Assembly (NCBI RefSeq): GCF_031458075.1
Contig: NZ_JAVDXT010000002.1
Location: 310,001 to 374,000 of the forward strand
Direction of reading: 5' to 3'
Source: Rhodoferax_B ferrireducens_A
Lineage (GTDB): Bacteria > Pseudomonadota > Gammaproteobacteria > Burkholderiales > Burkholderiaceae_C
Length of the DNA: 64,000 nt
The notes beneath the pieces are model-generated. The model was not told the origin of the DNA. It did no database searches and saw only the letters and a list, made by a program, of their open reading frames with translations. Shown here piece after piece: positions 35,614-45,080 of the stretch. Numbering within the stretch: position 1 is the first letter of the stretch; each line of letters starts with the position of its first letter. Both the position numbers and the translations under genes were made by a program.

Positions 35614-36558
35614 ATGAGTATGGATGAGATTCCGGGTATCCAGGACCGAGCAGCCGGTCCGCGTATCAGCACGGTAGGGCATGCGGCCCTGGACCATTGT
35701 TTTGACATTGCTGAATTCCCTTCACAACCGACCAAGACCCCCGCACAGGCCTACCGCATGGTGTCGGGTGGCATGGCTGCCAATGCCGCCATTGCGGCGG
35801 CCCGTCTGGGTGCGCGGGTGGGCTTGTTTGGCGCAGTAGGGGATGATGAGGCCGGGCGATTTCTGGCGCAGCGGGTGCACAGCTACGGCGTGGACTGCCA
35901 GGGCCTGCAGCGGGTGCCGGGGGCGACCTCGTCGATCTCGGCCGTGGTGATCGATGCCCAGGGCGAGCGCCAGATCTTCAATTGCCGTGGCGATGCGCTG
36001 CGCAATGCCGAGGCTTTGGACGTGTCCTTTCTGCGGGGCTCGGACGTGGTGATGGTCGACCCGCGCTGGATGGCCGGGGCCATCACGGCCTTGCGCTGGT
36101 CACGGACCGCGGGTGTGCTGAGCATGCTGGACGGCGATCTCTCTCCGCAGGAGGATTTGCAAACCCTCAGTCCGCTGGCCGATTGGTCGGTGTTTTCCGA
36201 GTCCGGCCTGGCCGCGTTTGCGCCGGCCTTGTCGGTAGATGCAGCGCTGCAGTCCGCACTGGATGCGGGCACCCAGGTGGCGGTGGTCACTCTGGGGCCG
36301 CGCGGTGTGCGCTGGAAGCGCGGTAGCGAAGGCGTGCTGCACACGATTCCGTCCTTTCCGGTCAAGGCGCTGGACACCAATGGCGCGGGCGATGTATTCC
36401 ATGCCGCGCTGGCGTTGGCGTTGGCGCAGGGCCAGGGCGACCGCTCTGCCATCCGTTTTGCGGCGGCTGCGGCGGCGCTGAAATGCCAGCGCAACGGCGG
36501 CGTGGTGAACGGGCCCGACCGCGCCGAGCTCGACCAGTTTCTGGCTACGCAGAGCTGA
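35614..36558 (+). CDS. PfkB/ribokinase-family sugar kinase
   Basis: 314 residues from ATG 35614, preceded by a GAGGGAC ribosome-binding site. PfkB signatures: an N-terminal GG loop (VSGGMAANAAIAAARLG, about residues 50-66) and the C-terminal anion-hole/catalytic-base motif ALDTNGAGDVFHAALALAL (Asp about residue 265). A VVTLGPRGVRW strand before it is also typical. It transfers phosphate from ATP to a sugar or nucleoside; neither the lid motif nor the neighbours fix the substrate. First gene of a tight cluster with nudB (four-base gap), a YbhP-like gene and clsB. Confidence 0.88.
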   Translation: MSMDEIPGIQDRAAGPRISTVGHAALDHCFDIAEFPSQPTKTPAQAYRMVSGGMAANAAIAAARLGARVGLFGAVGDDEAGRFLAQRVHSYGVDCQGLQRVPGATSSISAVVIDAQGERQIFNCRGDALRNAEALDVSFLRGSDVVMVDPRWMAGAITALRWSRTAGVLSMLDGDLSPQEDLQTLSPLADWSVFSESGLAAFAPALSVDAALQSALDAGTQVAVVTLGPRGVRWKRGSEGVLHTIPSFPVKALDTNGAGDVFHAALALALAQGQGDRSAIRFAAAAAALKCQRNGGVVNGPDRAELDQFLATQS

Positions 36559-36562
36559 GGCC

Positions 36563-37027
36563 GTGGCCGCGCTGCACAAAATTCCGGAGTCGGTGCTGGT
36601 GGTGCTGCACACCGCCGACTTGGATGTGCTGTTGATCCGCCGTGCCGATGCTTCGGAGCACTGGCAGTCGGTTACCGGCAGCAAGGACAGCTGGGACGAG
36701 GATTTTCGCCAGACGGCGGCGCGCGAAGTGCAGGAAGAAACCGGCATTCTGTGCGCCGAAGGCTCCTTCTTGGCCCCCATGCTGCACGACTGGCAGCTGG
36801 AAAACGTGTATGAGATCTACCCCCAATGGCGCCACCGCTATGCACCCGGCGTAGTGCGCAACCGCGAGCGGGTGTTTGGCCTGCAGGTGCCTGCGGGCAC
36901 GCCGGTGCAGCTGAGCCCGCGCGAACACACGGCCTACCAATGGTTGCCGTACCATGTGGCTGCGCAGACCTGCTTTTCACCTTCTAACGCCGAGGCGATT
37001 TTGATGCTCCCTCGCTTTCTTCTATGA
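36563..37027 (+). CDS. nudB: dihydroneopterin triphosphate diphosphatase NudB
   Basis: 154 residues, starting with GTG 36563 four bases after the kinase stop. The Nudix box GSKDSWDEDFRQTAAREVQEETGI (residues about 39-62) is intact. ESVLVVLHTADLDVLLIRRAD before it and WRHRYAPGV, EHTAYQWLPY after it match NudB/NtpA, which removes pyrophosphate from dihydroneopterin triphosphate in folate synthesis. The remainder of the folate pathway is not in the window. It ends overlapping the next gene by four bases (ATGA). Confidence 0.9.
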   Translation: MAALHKIPESVLVVLHTADLDVLLIRRADASEHWQSVTGSKDSWDEDFRQTAAREVQEETGILCAEGSFLAPMLHDWQLENVYEIYPQWRHRYAPGVVRNRERVFGLQVPAGTPVQLSPREHTAYQWLPYHVAAQTCFSPSNAEAILMLPRFLL

Positions 37028-37752
37028 CTGTTTTGCGTGTAGCCACCTACAACATCCACAAGGGTGTGCAGGGTATGGGGCCGACGCGGCGCCTGGAAAT
37101 CCACAACCTCGGCCATGCGGTAGAGCAGCTGGATGCGGATATCGTCTGTCTGCAAGAGGTGCGCAAGCTGAACCGCAGCGAGCAAAAGTACTTCACCCAT
37201 TGGCCGGATCTGCCCCAGGCCGACTATCTGGCGCCCGAGGGCTATGAGTCGGTCTACCAGACCAATGCCATCACCCGCCACGGCGAGCACGGCAACGCCT
37301 TGCTGTCGCGCTGGCCGGTGGTGTGGCACAAGCACGAGGACATGTCGGACCACCGCTTTGAGCAACGCGGCTTGCTGCACGTGCATGTCGAAGCCCACGG
37401 CCTGCCCATCCATGTGATCGTGGTGCATCTGGGCCTGATACCGGCCAGCCGGATACGCCAGGTGCAGCAGCTATCGGCCTATATCGCGCGCGAGGTGCCG
37501 GGCGATGCGCCTCTGATCGTGGCCGGCGATTTCAACGACTGGGGCAGCCAGATGCGCCATGCGCTGAACCGCATCCACCTGCAGGCCTTTGTGTCTAACG
37601 ACGCGCGCACCTATCCCTCCCGTTTGCCGCTGGCGCAACTCGACTATGTGTATGCGCGCGGCATGCGGCCGCTGGGCCTGGAAGTACCGCGCGGCCGCAT
37701 CTGGTGGCGCATGTCGGACCATTTGCCGCTGCTGGCCGAGTTCGAAATCTGA
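37024..37752 (+). CDS. endonuclease/exonuclease/phosphatase-family protein (YbhP-like)
   Basis: 242 residues. EEP-fold metal-binding and catalytic residues are visible: VATYNIHKG, VCLQEVRK (metal Glu), GDFNDW and the final SDHLPLLAEF with the catalytic Asp-His. There is no signal peptide, so it is cytoplasmic. It directly precedes clsB, as E. coli ybhP precedes clsB (ybhO), which suggests a role in phospholipid or phosphodiester metabolism with the synthase. It overlaps nudB by four bases. Confidence 0.88.
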   Translation: MTVLRVATYNIHKGVQGMGPTRRLEIHNLGHAVEQLDADIVCLQEVRKLNRSEQKYFTHWPDLPQADYLAPEGYESVYQTNAITRHGEHGNALLSRWPVVWHKHEDMSDHRFEQRGLLHVHVEAHGLPIHVIVVHLGLIPASRIRQVQQLSAYIAREVPGDAPLIVAGDFNDWGSQMRHALNRIHLQAFVSNDARTYPSRLPLAQLDYVYARGMRPLGLEVPRGRIWWRMSDHLPLLAEFEI

Positions 37753-37757
37753 GCCCG

Positions 37758-38972
37758 ATGGCGCGCGCCTACCCCCCTTTGCGTGGTGGCCACAGCTTGC
37801 AGTTACTGGAAGGCAGCCAAGCGCTGTTTCCGGCGCTGGTGGCGGCCATGGACGCTGCCCAGCATGAAATATGGCTGGAAACCTATATTTTTGATTGCAC
37901 CGGCGCGGGCGCCGAGGTGGCCGAAGCTTTGATACGGGCCGCGCAGCGCGGCGTGCTCACCAGCGTGGTGGTCGATGGCCTGGGCACCGGTGCCATGACC
38001 CCAATCTGGCGCGACCGCTTCCAGCGTGCCGGGGTGCGCTGGCGGGTCTACTCGCCGGTCAATATGCTGGTGCTGCTGCTGCCCACCCGCTGGCGGCGGC
38101 TGCACCGCAAGCTATGCGTGGTGGACAGCGCCGTGGCATTTTGCGGCGGCATCAACATCCTGGACGACTTCCACGACCCGAACTTTGGCGCTTTGCAGGC
38201 GCCGCGCTTCGACTTCGCAGTGCGTGTGACGGGCCCCTTGGTGGCCCAGACCAGCACCACCATGGCGGTGCTCTGGCGGCGCCTGCAGGCCGTGCGCGAT
38301 CTGCGCCAGCATGAGCTGCAAAGAGCCATGCATACCCTGCTGGCGCGCCGAAGCCGCAGCGCAGGTGCTACTGAATCCATAGCTTCTGGCGCAGATACCA
38401 CCAGCGCTGCACTCGTATTGCGTGATAACTTACGCAGCCGAGCGCGGATCGAGCGTGCCTACCTGCGGGCGATTGCCGCAGCCCGGCACGAGATCATCAT
38501 TGCCAATGCCTACTTCGTGCCCGGCTTTCGCCTGCGCCAGGCCCTGGTGCGGGCTTCCGAGCGTGGCGTGCGGGTGCAGCTGCTGTTGCAGGGGCGTTAC
38601 GAATACTTCATGCAGTACTACGCGGCCCGGCCGGTTTACGGCGTGCTGCTGGGGGCGGGGGTGGACATCTTTGAGTACGCGCCCAGCTTTCTGCACGCCA
38701 AGGTGGCGGTGGTCGACGGCCACTGGGCCACGGTGGGCTCGTCCAACCTCGACCCCTTGAGCCTGCTGCTGGCGCGCGAGGCCAATGTGGTGGTGGACGA
38801 CAAGGCGTTTGCGGCCACCTTGCGCGAACGCCTGCTGTTGGCCATGGCCGAGGACGGCACGCAGATGGACCCGGCGCAGTACGCCAGCCGCTCCCTGCGC
38901 CAGCGCGGCCTGGAGTACCTGGCCATGCTGGTGATGCGGCTGGCCCTGCTGGTGACGGGCAAGCGCTACTAG
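37758..38972 (+). CDS. clsB: cardiolipin synthase B (phospholipase D family)
   Basis: 404 residues from ATG 37758, five bases after the previous stop. Two phospholipase D motifs are complete: HRKLCVVD (about residue 116) with GGINILDDF after it, and HAKVAVVD (about residue 315) with GSSNLDPLSLLL. The enzyme makes cardiolipin from phosphatidylglycerol and a second phospholipid at the inner membrane. The linker between the two halves (residues about 204-218) is encoded by an in-frame copy of the dispersed repeat. Size and motifs fit ClsB rather than ClsA, which has N-terminal membrane helices. Confidence 0.93.
   Translation: MARAYPPLRGGHSLQLLEGSQALFPALVAAMDAAQHEIWLETYIFDCTGAGAEVAEALIRAAQRGVLTSVVVDGLGTGAMTPIWRDRFQRAGVRWRVYSPVNMLVLLLPTRWRRLHRKLCVVDSAVAFCGGINILDDFHDPNFGALQAPRFDFAVRVTGPLVAQTSTTMAVLWRRLQAVRDLRQHELQRAMHTLLARRSRSAGATESIASGADTTSAALVLRDNLRSRARIERAYLRAIAAARHEIIIANAYFVPGFRLRQALVRASERGVRVQLLLQGRYEYFMQYYAARPVYGVLLGAGVDIFEYAPSFLHAKVAVVDGHWATVGSSNLDPLSLLLAREANVVVDDKAFAATLRERLLLAMAEDGTQMDPAQYASRSLRQRGLEYLAMLVMRLALLVTGKRY
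38367..38411 (+). repeat. in-frame dispersed repeat inside clsB
   Basis: GCTACTGAATCCATAGC, TTCTGGCGCAGAT and ACCACCAGCGCTGCA: a very good match in the sense orientation. It is read as ATESIASGADTTSAA, that is in the ATA-GCT frame, which avoids the TAG. It lies between the two catalytic halves, where an insertion should be tolerated. Confidence 0.75.
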
Positions 38973-38995
38973 ACAGAGAGCAAGAGCAGCGGTTT

Positions 38996-40924
38996 TCAGC
39001 CCAGCTTGAACACCGCTACCGCTTGCGCCAGGCGTTCGGCCTGTTCGCGCAGGCTCTCGGCGGCCGCGGCCGACTGCTCGACCAGGGCGGCATTTTGCTG
39101 CGTCATCTGGTCCAGCTGGCCGACGGCGGTGTTGACCTCGCGAATGCCATCCGACTGCTCGGAGGCCGCGGCGGTGATCTCGCTGATGATGTCGCTGACC
39201 TGCTTCACCGAGCTGACGATCTCGTCCATGGTGCTGCCGGCGTTCTGCACCAGCCGCGAACCCGACTCGACCTTGTCCACCGAGGCGCTGATCAGGGTCT
39301 TGATCTCCTTGGCGGCTTCGGCGCTACGCTGCGCCAGGCTACGCACCTCGCTGGCCACCACCGCAAAGCCGCGGCCTTGTTCGCCGGCGCGTGCCGCTTC
39401 CACGGCGGCATTCAGCGCCAGAATATTCGTTTGGAAGGCGATGCCGTCGATCACGCCGATGATGTCGGCGATCTTTTTGGAGCTGTGGTTGATGTCGACC
39501 ATGGTGGTCACCACCTGGCCCACCACCGCGCCGCCGCGGGCGGCGACTTCGGCCGCCGACGCTGCCAGCTGGTTGGCCTGGCGTGCGGCATCGGCCGAAT
39601 GCTGTACCGTGTTGGTCAGCTGGTCCATGCTGCTGGCGGTGCGCTGCAGATTGCTGGCAGTCTGCTCGGTGCGCGCGCTCAGGTCCTGGTTGCCGGTGGC
39701 AATTTCGGAGCTGGCCGTGCCTATGCTTTCCACCGATGCGCGGACCTGCGACAAGGCCTGCATATAGCGCTGCCGCAGGCTCTCGACCTCGCGTACCAGC
39801 ATGCCGATTTCGTCCTGCCGCTGTGTCTGGAAAGCCTGGGTCAGATCGCCCTGGGTGACGGTGGTGATGGCCTGGGTCAGCTCGCCCAGCGGCTGGCTCA
39901 CATTGCGGCGCACTAGCAGATACAGGCCTACGCCCAGCAGCACGGCGGTAGCGGCCAGCAGGGACCAGATGGTGGTCATATTGCGCCAGTACTCGGCCAT
40001 GGACTCGCTTTCGGACACTTCGGCAATCAGCCAGCCGGTACCCGACTTGGTTTTGCGCAGCACGGCCCAGGCATCGGTGGGCTGCGCGCCAAACAGGGTG
40101 GCGGCATCGCGCACATAGCCGTCTGGCGCAGCCGCCAAGGCGGCCAAGAAGCTTTCTGCCTGCGGATAGGCTTCCAGCACTTTCTTGCCCTTGGCCGTGG
40201 GGTGCAGGGTGAAGCGGTAGTCGGCGGGTGCGCCGCGTGCGTCGATGTAGTAGATCCCGCCCGAGCTGAAGAAGCGCACGTCGTTGATTTGCTTTTCCAG
40301 CGACACCTGTTGCAAGGAGGTATCGCTACCCACAAACAATATGCCGACGATGGCGCCGCCAGAGTCGCGCAGCGGCTCGTAATGCGTCATGTACTGCTTG
40401 CCGAACAGCATGGCCAGCCCGGTATAGGACTGGCCGGCCAAAATCAGCTTGTAGGCCGGGTGGGCGCGGTCCAGCAGGGTGCCCATGGCGCGTTCGCCGT
40501 CCTGCTTCTTCAGCGAGGTGGTGATGCGAATGAAGTCATCGCCTTTCTTCATGAACACCGTGGCGACGCCGCCGGTGTCCTTGCTGAATTTGTCGACGGC
40601 GGTGAAGTCGCCGTTGATGGGCGTGCCAAAGCTTTTCAGTTCGTCCGTGCCTTCTTCCAGCCGGGGTGCGGGGTCGAACTCCTGGCGGAAGGCCAGGTAC
40701 GAGCGCTGCACCACCTCGCGGCTGATCTGGTCGGTGGCATCGGCCACGGCGACCATGCTTTGCACCCGCTCGGCCACCGACGACACCATCAGTGCGTGGG
40801 TACTGCGTTTTTCCAGGTAGCCGATGGCCATGCTGACGGCCAGCAGCACCAGCGCCAGCCCGGCGATCGACATCAAGGCGAGTTTGCGGGCAACCGACTG
40901 GTGGCTTGCGGGGGTGTTGGTCAT
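38996..40924 (-). CDS. methyl-accepting chemotaxis protein with Cache sensor
   Basis: 642 residues. A basic N terminus and first membrane helix (LALMSIAGLALVLLAVSMAI) are followed by a ~270-residue periplasmic domain of the Cache_3-Cache_2 type (QYMTHYEPLRDSGGAIVGILF), a second helix (TTIWSLLAATAVLLGVGLYLL), a HAMP domain and the signalling domain with the hairpin tip IDGIAFQTNILALNAAVEAARAGEQGRGFAVVASEVR. The C terminus lacks an NWETF-type CheR-docking pentapeptide. It likely senses a small organic acid or amine; the ligand is unknown. The nearest upstream gene is clsB, convergent. Confidence 0.93.
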   Translation of the reverse strand: MTNTPASHQSVARKLALMSIAGLALVLLAVSMAIGYLEKRSTHALMVSSVAERVQSMVAVADATDQISREVVQRSYLAFRQEFDPAPRLEEGTDELKSFGTPINGDFTAVDKFSKDTGGVATVFMKKGDDFIRITTSLKKQDGERAMGTLLDRAHPAYKLILAGQSYTGLAMLFGKQYMTHYEPLRDSGGAIVGILFVGSDTSLQQVSLEKQINDVRFFSSGGIYYIDARGAPADYRFTLHPTAKGKKVLEAYPQAESFLAALAAAPDGYVRDAATLFGAQPTDAWAVLRKTKSGTGWLIAEVSESESMAEYWRNMTTIWSLLAATAVLLGVGLYLLVRRNVSQPLGELTQAITTVTQGDLTQAFQTQRQDEIGMLVREVESLRQRYMQALSQVRASVESIGTASSEIATGNQDLSARTEQTASNLQRTASSMDQLTNTVQHSADAARQANQLAASAAEVAARGGAVVGQVVTTMVDINHSSKKIADIIGVIDGIAFQTNILALNAAVEAARAGEQGRGFAVVASEVRSLAQRSAEAAKEIKTLISASVDKVESGSRLVQNAGSTMDEIVSSVKQVSDIISEITAAASEQSDGIREVNTAVGQLDQMTQQNAALVEQSAAAAESLREQAERLAQAVAVFKLG

Positions 40925-41066
40925 GGTGGACTTCCGGGCTAAATCGTAACAATTGGTTAATCATTGCATGTTAATCCATGCTGATGAATGCCATTGAGCT
41001 TATCGGCAGCGCGGTGTCCGTTGCGTAGTGTTTTTGCCAAATGCCAAGCCTGTCGGGCGTCTACTG

Positions 41067-41972
41067 CTACATCTTTGTGCTTGTTTGAGCCCCCACTTCG
41101 GCCACGATGACGCAGGCCAGGCCTGCCAGCACCAGGGTCAGGCCTGCATAGGCGGCCCAGGGTGCGGGCTCATGCAGCACCCACACCGCCAGCACAAATG
41201 CCACCAGGGGCTCGGCCAGGGCCAGCGTGACTGCGGTGGCGCTGGCAATCCGGCGCAGCGCGTGGCTGAACAGCAGGTAGCTGATGCCGGTCGTCACCAC
41301 GCCGAGGTAGCCCACCAGCAGCATGTCAGTCGCCGCCATGCGGATGCCGCCCGACAAGCCCAGTGCCACCGGCACCGCCAGCAGCGCCGCCGTGCCAAAG
41401 ACACCCAGCGTGGCCGTCGCTGGCGAGGCGGCGTGCACCAGCCTTTGGTTCAGCAGCGCATAGCCGGCGTAACCCAGGCCAGCGGCCAGGCACAGCAGTG
41501 TGCCGTGCAGGCTGAATGCCTGCTGCGTGCCGCCGCCCAGCACCATCCAACTGCCGCCACCAACGGCCAGCAGCGTGCCCAGCCACCAGGCCGGGCGTGG
41601 CGTGTGGCGCAGCACCATCCACTGCAGCAGCCCGGCCCATACCGGGCCGCTGCCCAGGGCGATGGCAGTACCTACGGCAACGCCACTGGCCTTCACCCCG
41701 GCAAAAAACGCCAGGTTGTAGCCGGCGATGCAGGCACCTGCCAGCCAGACTTCGGGCCAGCGCAGCCGGCCTAGGTCTTGCCACCACTGGCGGCGCGGCT
41801 GGGTGCAGGCGGTGTACAGCGCAAAAAATGCAGCGGCCACGGCCAGGCGCAGCGCGCCGATCCAATAGGCCGATAAATGCGGTGGTGCCAGGCTTTGCGC
41901 AGTGCCGGTCGTGCCCCATAGCAGGGCTGCGCCCAGCACCATCAGGCTACCGCTGAGTGGATGGTTTTTCAT
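41067..41972 (-). CDS. EamA/DMT-family transporter
   Basis: 301 residues from ATG 41972, ten membrane helices in two EamA repeats. The longer frame to 42482 overlaps the AraC gene and is rejected. Typical segments: LMVLGAALLWGTTGTAQSLAP at the start and ALAEPLVAFVLAVWVLHEP in the second repeat. DMT carriers of this size usually export amino acids or other metabolites. It is 56 bases downstream of an AraC-type regulator on the same strand, which may control it. Confidence 0.9.
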   Translation of the reverse strand: MKNHPLSGSLMVLGAALLWGTTGTAQSLAPPHLSAYWIGALRLAVAAAFFALYTACTQPRRQWWQDLGRLRWPEVWLAGACIAGYNLAFFAGVKASGVAVGTAIALGSGPVWAGLLQWMVLRHTPRPAWWLGTLLAVGGGSWMVLGGGTQQAFSLHGTLLCLAAGLGYAGYALLNQRLVHAASPATATLGVFGTAALLAVPVALGLSGGIRMAATDMLLVGYLGVVTTGISYLLFSHALRRIASATAVTLALAEPLVAFVLAVWVLHEPAPWAAYAGLTLVLAGLACVIVAEVGAQTSTKM

Positions 41973-42028
41973 GCCGCCATGCTGGGGCCCGGCAGGCGGC
42001 CGAATGTCGAGAGACTCTTGTACTTGGG

Positions 42029-42694
42029 TTAGCTGCGCAGCTGTTTCGTACCTACGCCATGGTCGCGCTTGAGCGCATAGGCCAGGGCACTGGCACTGCG
42101 GTAGCCCACCTGCAGCGCGGCGGTTTCCAGCGGCGTGCCGGCCTGTATCCACTGCATCGCCCGCTGCAGCCGGCGTGCGCGCAGATAGGCCTGCGGCGTG
42201 CTGCGGCTCAGCTCCAGCAGCCGGGCGTGGAAGCGCTGTGGGCTCAGGTGGAACAGGGCGGCCATGCGCGCCGTGTTCCAGGGCGTGTGCAGCTCGGCAT
42301 CGAGTGCATCGTCTAGTTGCTGCAGCGCCAGGCTGCGGCGCTGCAGCAACTGGGGCGCTTGCAGGATGGCAGCCAACTGGGCGGCGGCATTGGCGTCCGG
42401 TAGCGCTTGGCTGCAAGCCGGTGGCACGGCAAAGCGCTTGACCCGGTCGACCCCGGCCTGGGCCGGCGCGTCTATCACCCACATCGCGGTGCCGCTGGCG
42501 GCCTGGAATCCATGGGCCACGCCGGCCGGCACGATCACGCCGCAGGCGGTATCGGCAAAGCTGGCGCGGCCCCCGATCTCCAGCTCCATCCGGCCGTGCA
42601 ACGCGAACATGATCTGGGCATGCTCGTGCGCGTGCGACTGGTGTTCACCGCTGTAACGGCGGATGTCGCAGCGGGCTTGCAGGGGAGTGGCCAT
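42029..42694 (-). CDS. AraC-family transcriptional regulator
   Basis: 221 residues from ATG 42694. A cupin-type ligand domain (HAHEHAQIMFALHGRMELEIG, then GVIVPAGVAHGF) is followed by the two AraC helix-turn-helix motifs (WNTARMAALFHLSPQRFHARL and PLETAALQVGYRSASALAYALKR). The second motif is slightly short of the usual C-terminal length. It is probably a local regulator of the DMT exporter gene immediately downstream, by analogy with LysE/EamA-AraC pairs. The 223-base gap 42695-42917 to the divergent GGDEF gene should hold both promoters; I see no defined operator in it. Confidence 0.87.
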   Translation of the reverse strand: MATPLQARCDIRRYSGEHQSHAHEHAQIMFALHGRMELEIGGRASFADTACGVIVPAGVAHGFQAASGTAMWVIDAPAQAGVDRVKRFAVPPACSQALPDANAAAQLAAILQAPQLLQRRSLALQQLDDALDAELHTPWNTARMAALFHLSPQRFHARLLELSRSTPQAYLRARRLQRAMQWIQAGTPLETAALQVGYRSASALAYALKRDHGVGTKQLRS

Positions 42695-42917
42695 GGGCCG
42701 CACTATAAAACCAAGCGCTGCAGGGTGCCGCGTGCGTCCGTGCGACATCTGCGTGTTTCTCCGCTGGACAGCCAGGGGGCTGGCGGTAAGAATCAATTTG
42801 TTACGAATCTGGACAAGACACGGTGCTTAGCCATCTGGCGGGGCCTATGCTGCGGGCAGCGCTTGCGGGCGTTCCGTTCTCTCGTCAAGGGTTCGGGCCT
42901 GACCCACCACAACCACC

Positions 42918-44990
42918 ATGTCTCCTGTTGCTGCCGATACCACCCCCAAGCTCCGCTCGTCCCGGCGGTCTGCCTGGCGTTGGTGCCTGCAGCTGGCCGG
43001 GACCTTCAAGTTCCGGGTGCTGCTGGTGGCGGTCATGTCGGCCTTGCTGTCGGGTGTGGCGTCCAGCTACTTCATGGCTTACGAGAGTGAACGCGTCATC
43101 TTGCGCAGCTTCAGTTTGCAGCAGCGCGACGAGGTGGAGCTGGCGGCCGAAATGCTCGGCAGCAAGATTGCCCGGGTGCAGGCCAGCCTGGGCCTGATGG
43201 CCAGCAGCATCAGCCCCGACCTGCTGGAGCGCCCCGCGGCCCTGGAGCGCCAGCTGCACAGCCATCCGTTCATGCTGCAGATGTTTTCGGCGGTGCAGGT
43301 GGTGAAGATCGATGGCACGGTGCGGGCCCGGGCGGCGCGCAGCGTGCAGCTGCTGGAGGGGGTGGACTTCACCCGCGAGGGCTATTTCCAGCGCACGGTC
43401 ACCATGGGGGTCAACGGCGTGTCCGACCCCAGCGTCAGCAACGGGGTGTCCGAGCCCATGGTGGTGATGAGCGTGCCGATCCGCGACCTGGGTGGCCGCA
43501 TCTTTGCGGTGATGGTCGGGGCGCTGCCGCTGCAGTCGTCCGATTTGCTGCCCACGGCGGCATCGACGCTGGGACCGTTTTCTGCGGCGCTGATCGTCTA
43601 CACCCGCAGCGGTGTGGTGCTGGCGCACCCGGATGCGCAGCGCCGCCTGCAGCAAGTGGTCGACGAGCCCGGTCTGGGCCCGGTGGTGGCCGCGTGGCGG
43701 GCCCGCGGCGCCAATGCCATAGACGCCAGCGGCGCGCATGACCTGCCGCGCTACCTGGTGGCCACGGCCTATGTGTCGGCCGCCGACTGGTATGTGGCCC
43801 GCGTCACCAGCACCGACTACGCCTTGCAGCCGCTGCGCCAGGTGCATACCGAGTCCTGGTTGGTGGTGGTCGGCATCATGGCCTTGTGCGCGCTACTGTC
43901 CACGCTGCTGATTTCCAACATCACCCGGCCCATCACCCAGCTACGCGACCGGGCGCAGCGGCTGCTGGGGGCCGAGCACGACCCATCCGCCGGCTGGCCC
44001 CGTGCCCGTGGCGAGATCGGCGAACTGGTGCAGGTGTTCCGCCATGTGACGATGGAGCGGGGCAGGGCGCAGGCCGCCCAGAACGCCATGGTGGAGCAGC
44101 TCAAGGCCATACTCAAGAACGCCTCGGTGGGCATCGTCATCACCCGCGACCGGCATTTCGAGCTGGTCGGCAGCCAGGCCAACCAGCTGTTCGGCTATGC
44201 CGATGGCGAACTGCAGGGCCTGGACACCTCGGTGCTGTATGTGTCGCCCCAGGCCTATGCGGAGACCGGCGAGCGCTTTCGCGTCTCGCTGAAGATGCTG
44301 GGCTATTTTGACGGCGAGGTGGTGCTGCGCCGCAAGGACGGCAGCCAGCTGCTGGTGCATATGCGCGGCCGCGGGGTGAACGACAGCGACCCGACGGCCG
44401 GCGTGATCTGGATACTGACCGACGTTACCGCCGCCCGTGCCGTGCAGGACCAGCTGTCATGGACGGCCAGCCACGACAGCCTGACCCAGCTGGCGAACCG
44501 GCTGGATTTTGAATCCCGCCTGGCCAGCGCCATCGCCCATGCCATCCACCCGCAGGAGCGCGGCGAGGTGTGTGCGATGTTTATCGACTTGGACCGCTTC
44601 AAACCCATCAACGACACCGCAGGCCACGCGGCCGGCGACGAGGTACTGCGCCAGATTGCCCGGCTGCTCGAGTCGCGCGTGCGCCAGAGCGACACCGTGG
44701 CCCGCATGGGCGGCGACGAATTCGCCATCCTGCTGCCCGGCTGCTCGCTGGAGCGGGCCCAGACGATTGCCGAGCAGGTACGCATCGGTGTCGAAACCTG
44801 GCGCATGCTGTGGCGCACCCATACGTTCAGCCTCAGCGCCAGCATCGGCGTGGTGCAACTGAGTGCGGACCTGCCCGATGTAGCCGCGGTGCTGGAAGCC
44901 GCCGACAGCGCGTGTTACGAGGCCAAGCGCAGCGGCCGCAACCAGGTCGTGACCTATGGCGCGCCGCCGCCTGTGGTGCTGCGGGCCTAG
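42918..44990 (+). CDS. diguanylate cyclase with Cache, HAMP, PAS and GGDEF domains
   Basis: 690 residues. Two membrane helices (about 36-56 and 313-333) frame a ~250-residue periplasmic double-Cache domain. HAMP follows (ISNITRPITQLRDRAQRLLG), then a PAS/PAC pair (about 395-510, NASVGIVITRDRHFELVGSQ), then GGDEF with RMGGDEFAILLPG and an RQSD inhibitory site five residues before it. It makes cyclic di-GMP in response to an external ligand and an internal cofactor or redox signal. No EAL domain. The start ATG 42918 fits; nothing upstream in frame is family-like. Confidence 0.9.
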   Translation: MSPVAADTTPKLRSSRRSAWRWCLQLAGTFKFRVLLVAVMSALLSGVASSYFMAYESERVILRSFSLQQRDEVELAAEMLGSKIARVQASLGLMASSISPDLLERPAALERQLHSHPFMLQMFSAVQVVKIDGTVRARAARSVQLLEGVDFTREGYFQRTVTMGVNGVSDPSVSNGVSEPMVVMSVPIRDLGGRIFAVMVGALPLQSSDLLPTAASTLGPFSAALIVYTRSGVVLAHPDAQRRLQQVVDEPGLGPVVAAWRARGANAIDASGAHDLPRYLVATAYVSAADWYVARVTSTDYALQPLRQVHTESWLVVVGIMALCALLSTLLISNITRPITQLRDRAQRLLGAEHDPSAGWPRARGEIGELVQVFRHVTMERGRAQAAQNAMVEQLKAILKNASVGIVITRDRHFELVGSQANQLFGYADGELQGLDTSVLYVSPQAYAETGERFRVSLKMLGYFDGEVVLRRKDGSQLLVHMRGRGVNDSDPTAGVIWILTDVTAARAVQDQLSWTASHDSLTQLANRLDFESRLASAIAHAIHPQERGEVCAMFIDLDRFKPINDTAGHAAGDEVLRQIARLLESRVRQSDTVARMGGDEFAILLPGCSLERAQTIAEQVRIGVETWRMLWRTHTFSLSASIGVVQLSADLPDVAAVLEAADSACYEAKRSGRNQVVTYGAPPPVVLRA

Positions 44991-45080
44991 GCCGTAGCCC
45001 ATCGCTGGCTTGCCGTTTGTGCGCGGCAGTTCCGTCGGCAAATGCTGCACGCTGGCCGGGTCTTGGTGGGACAATGCTCC

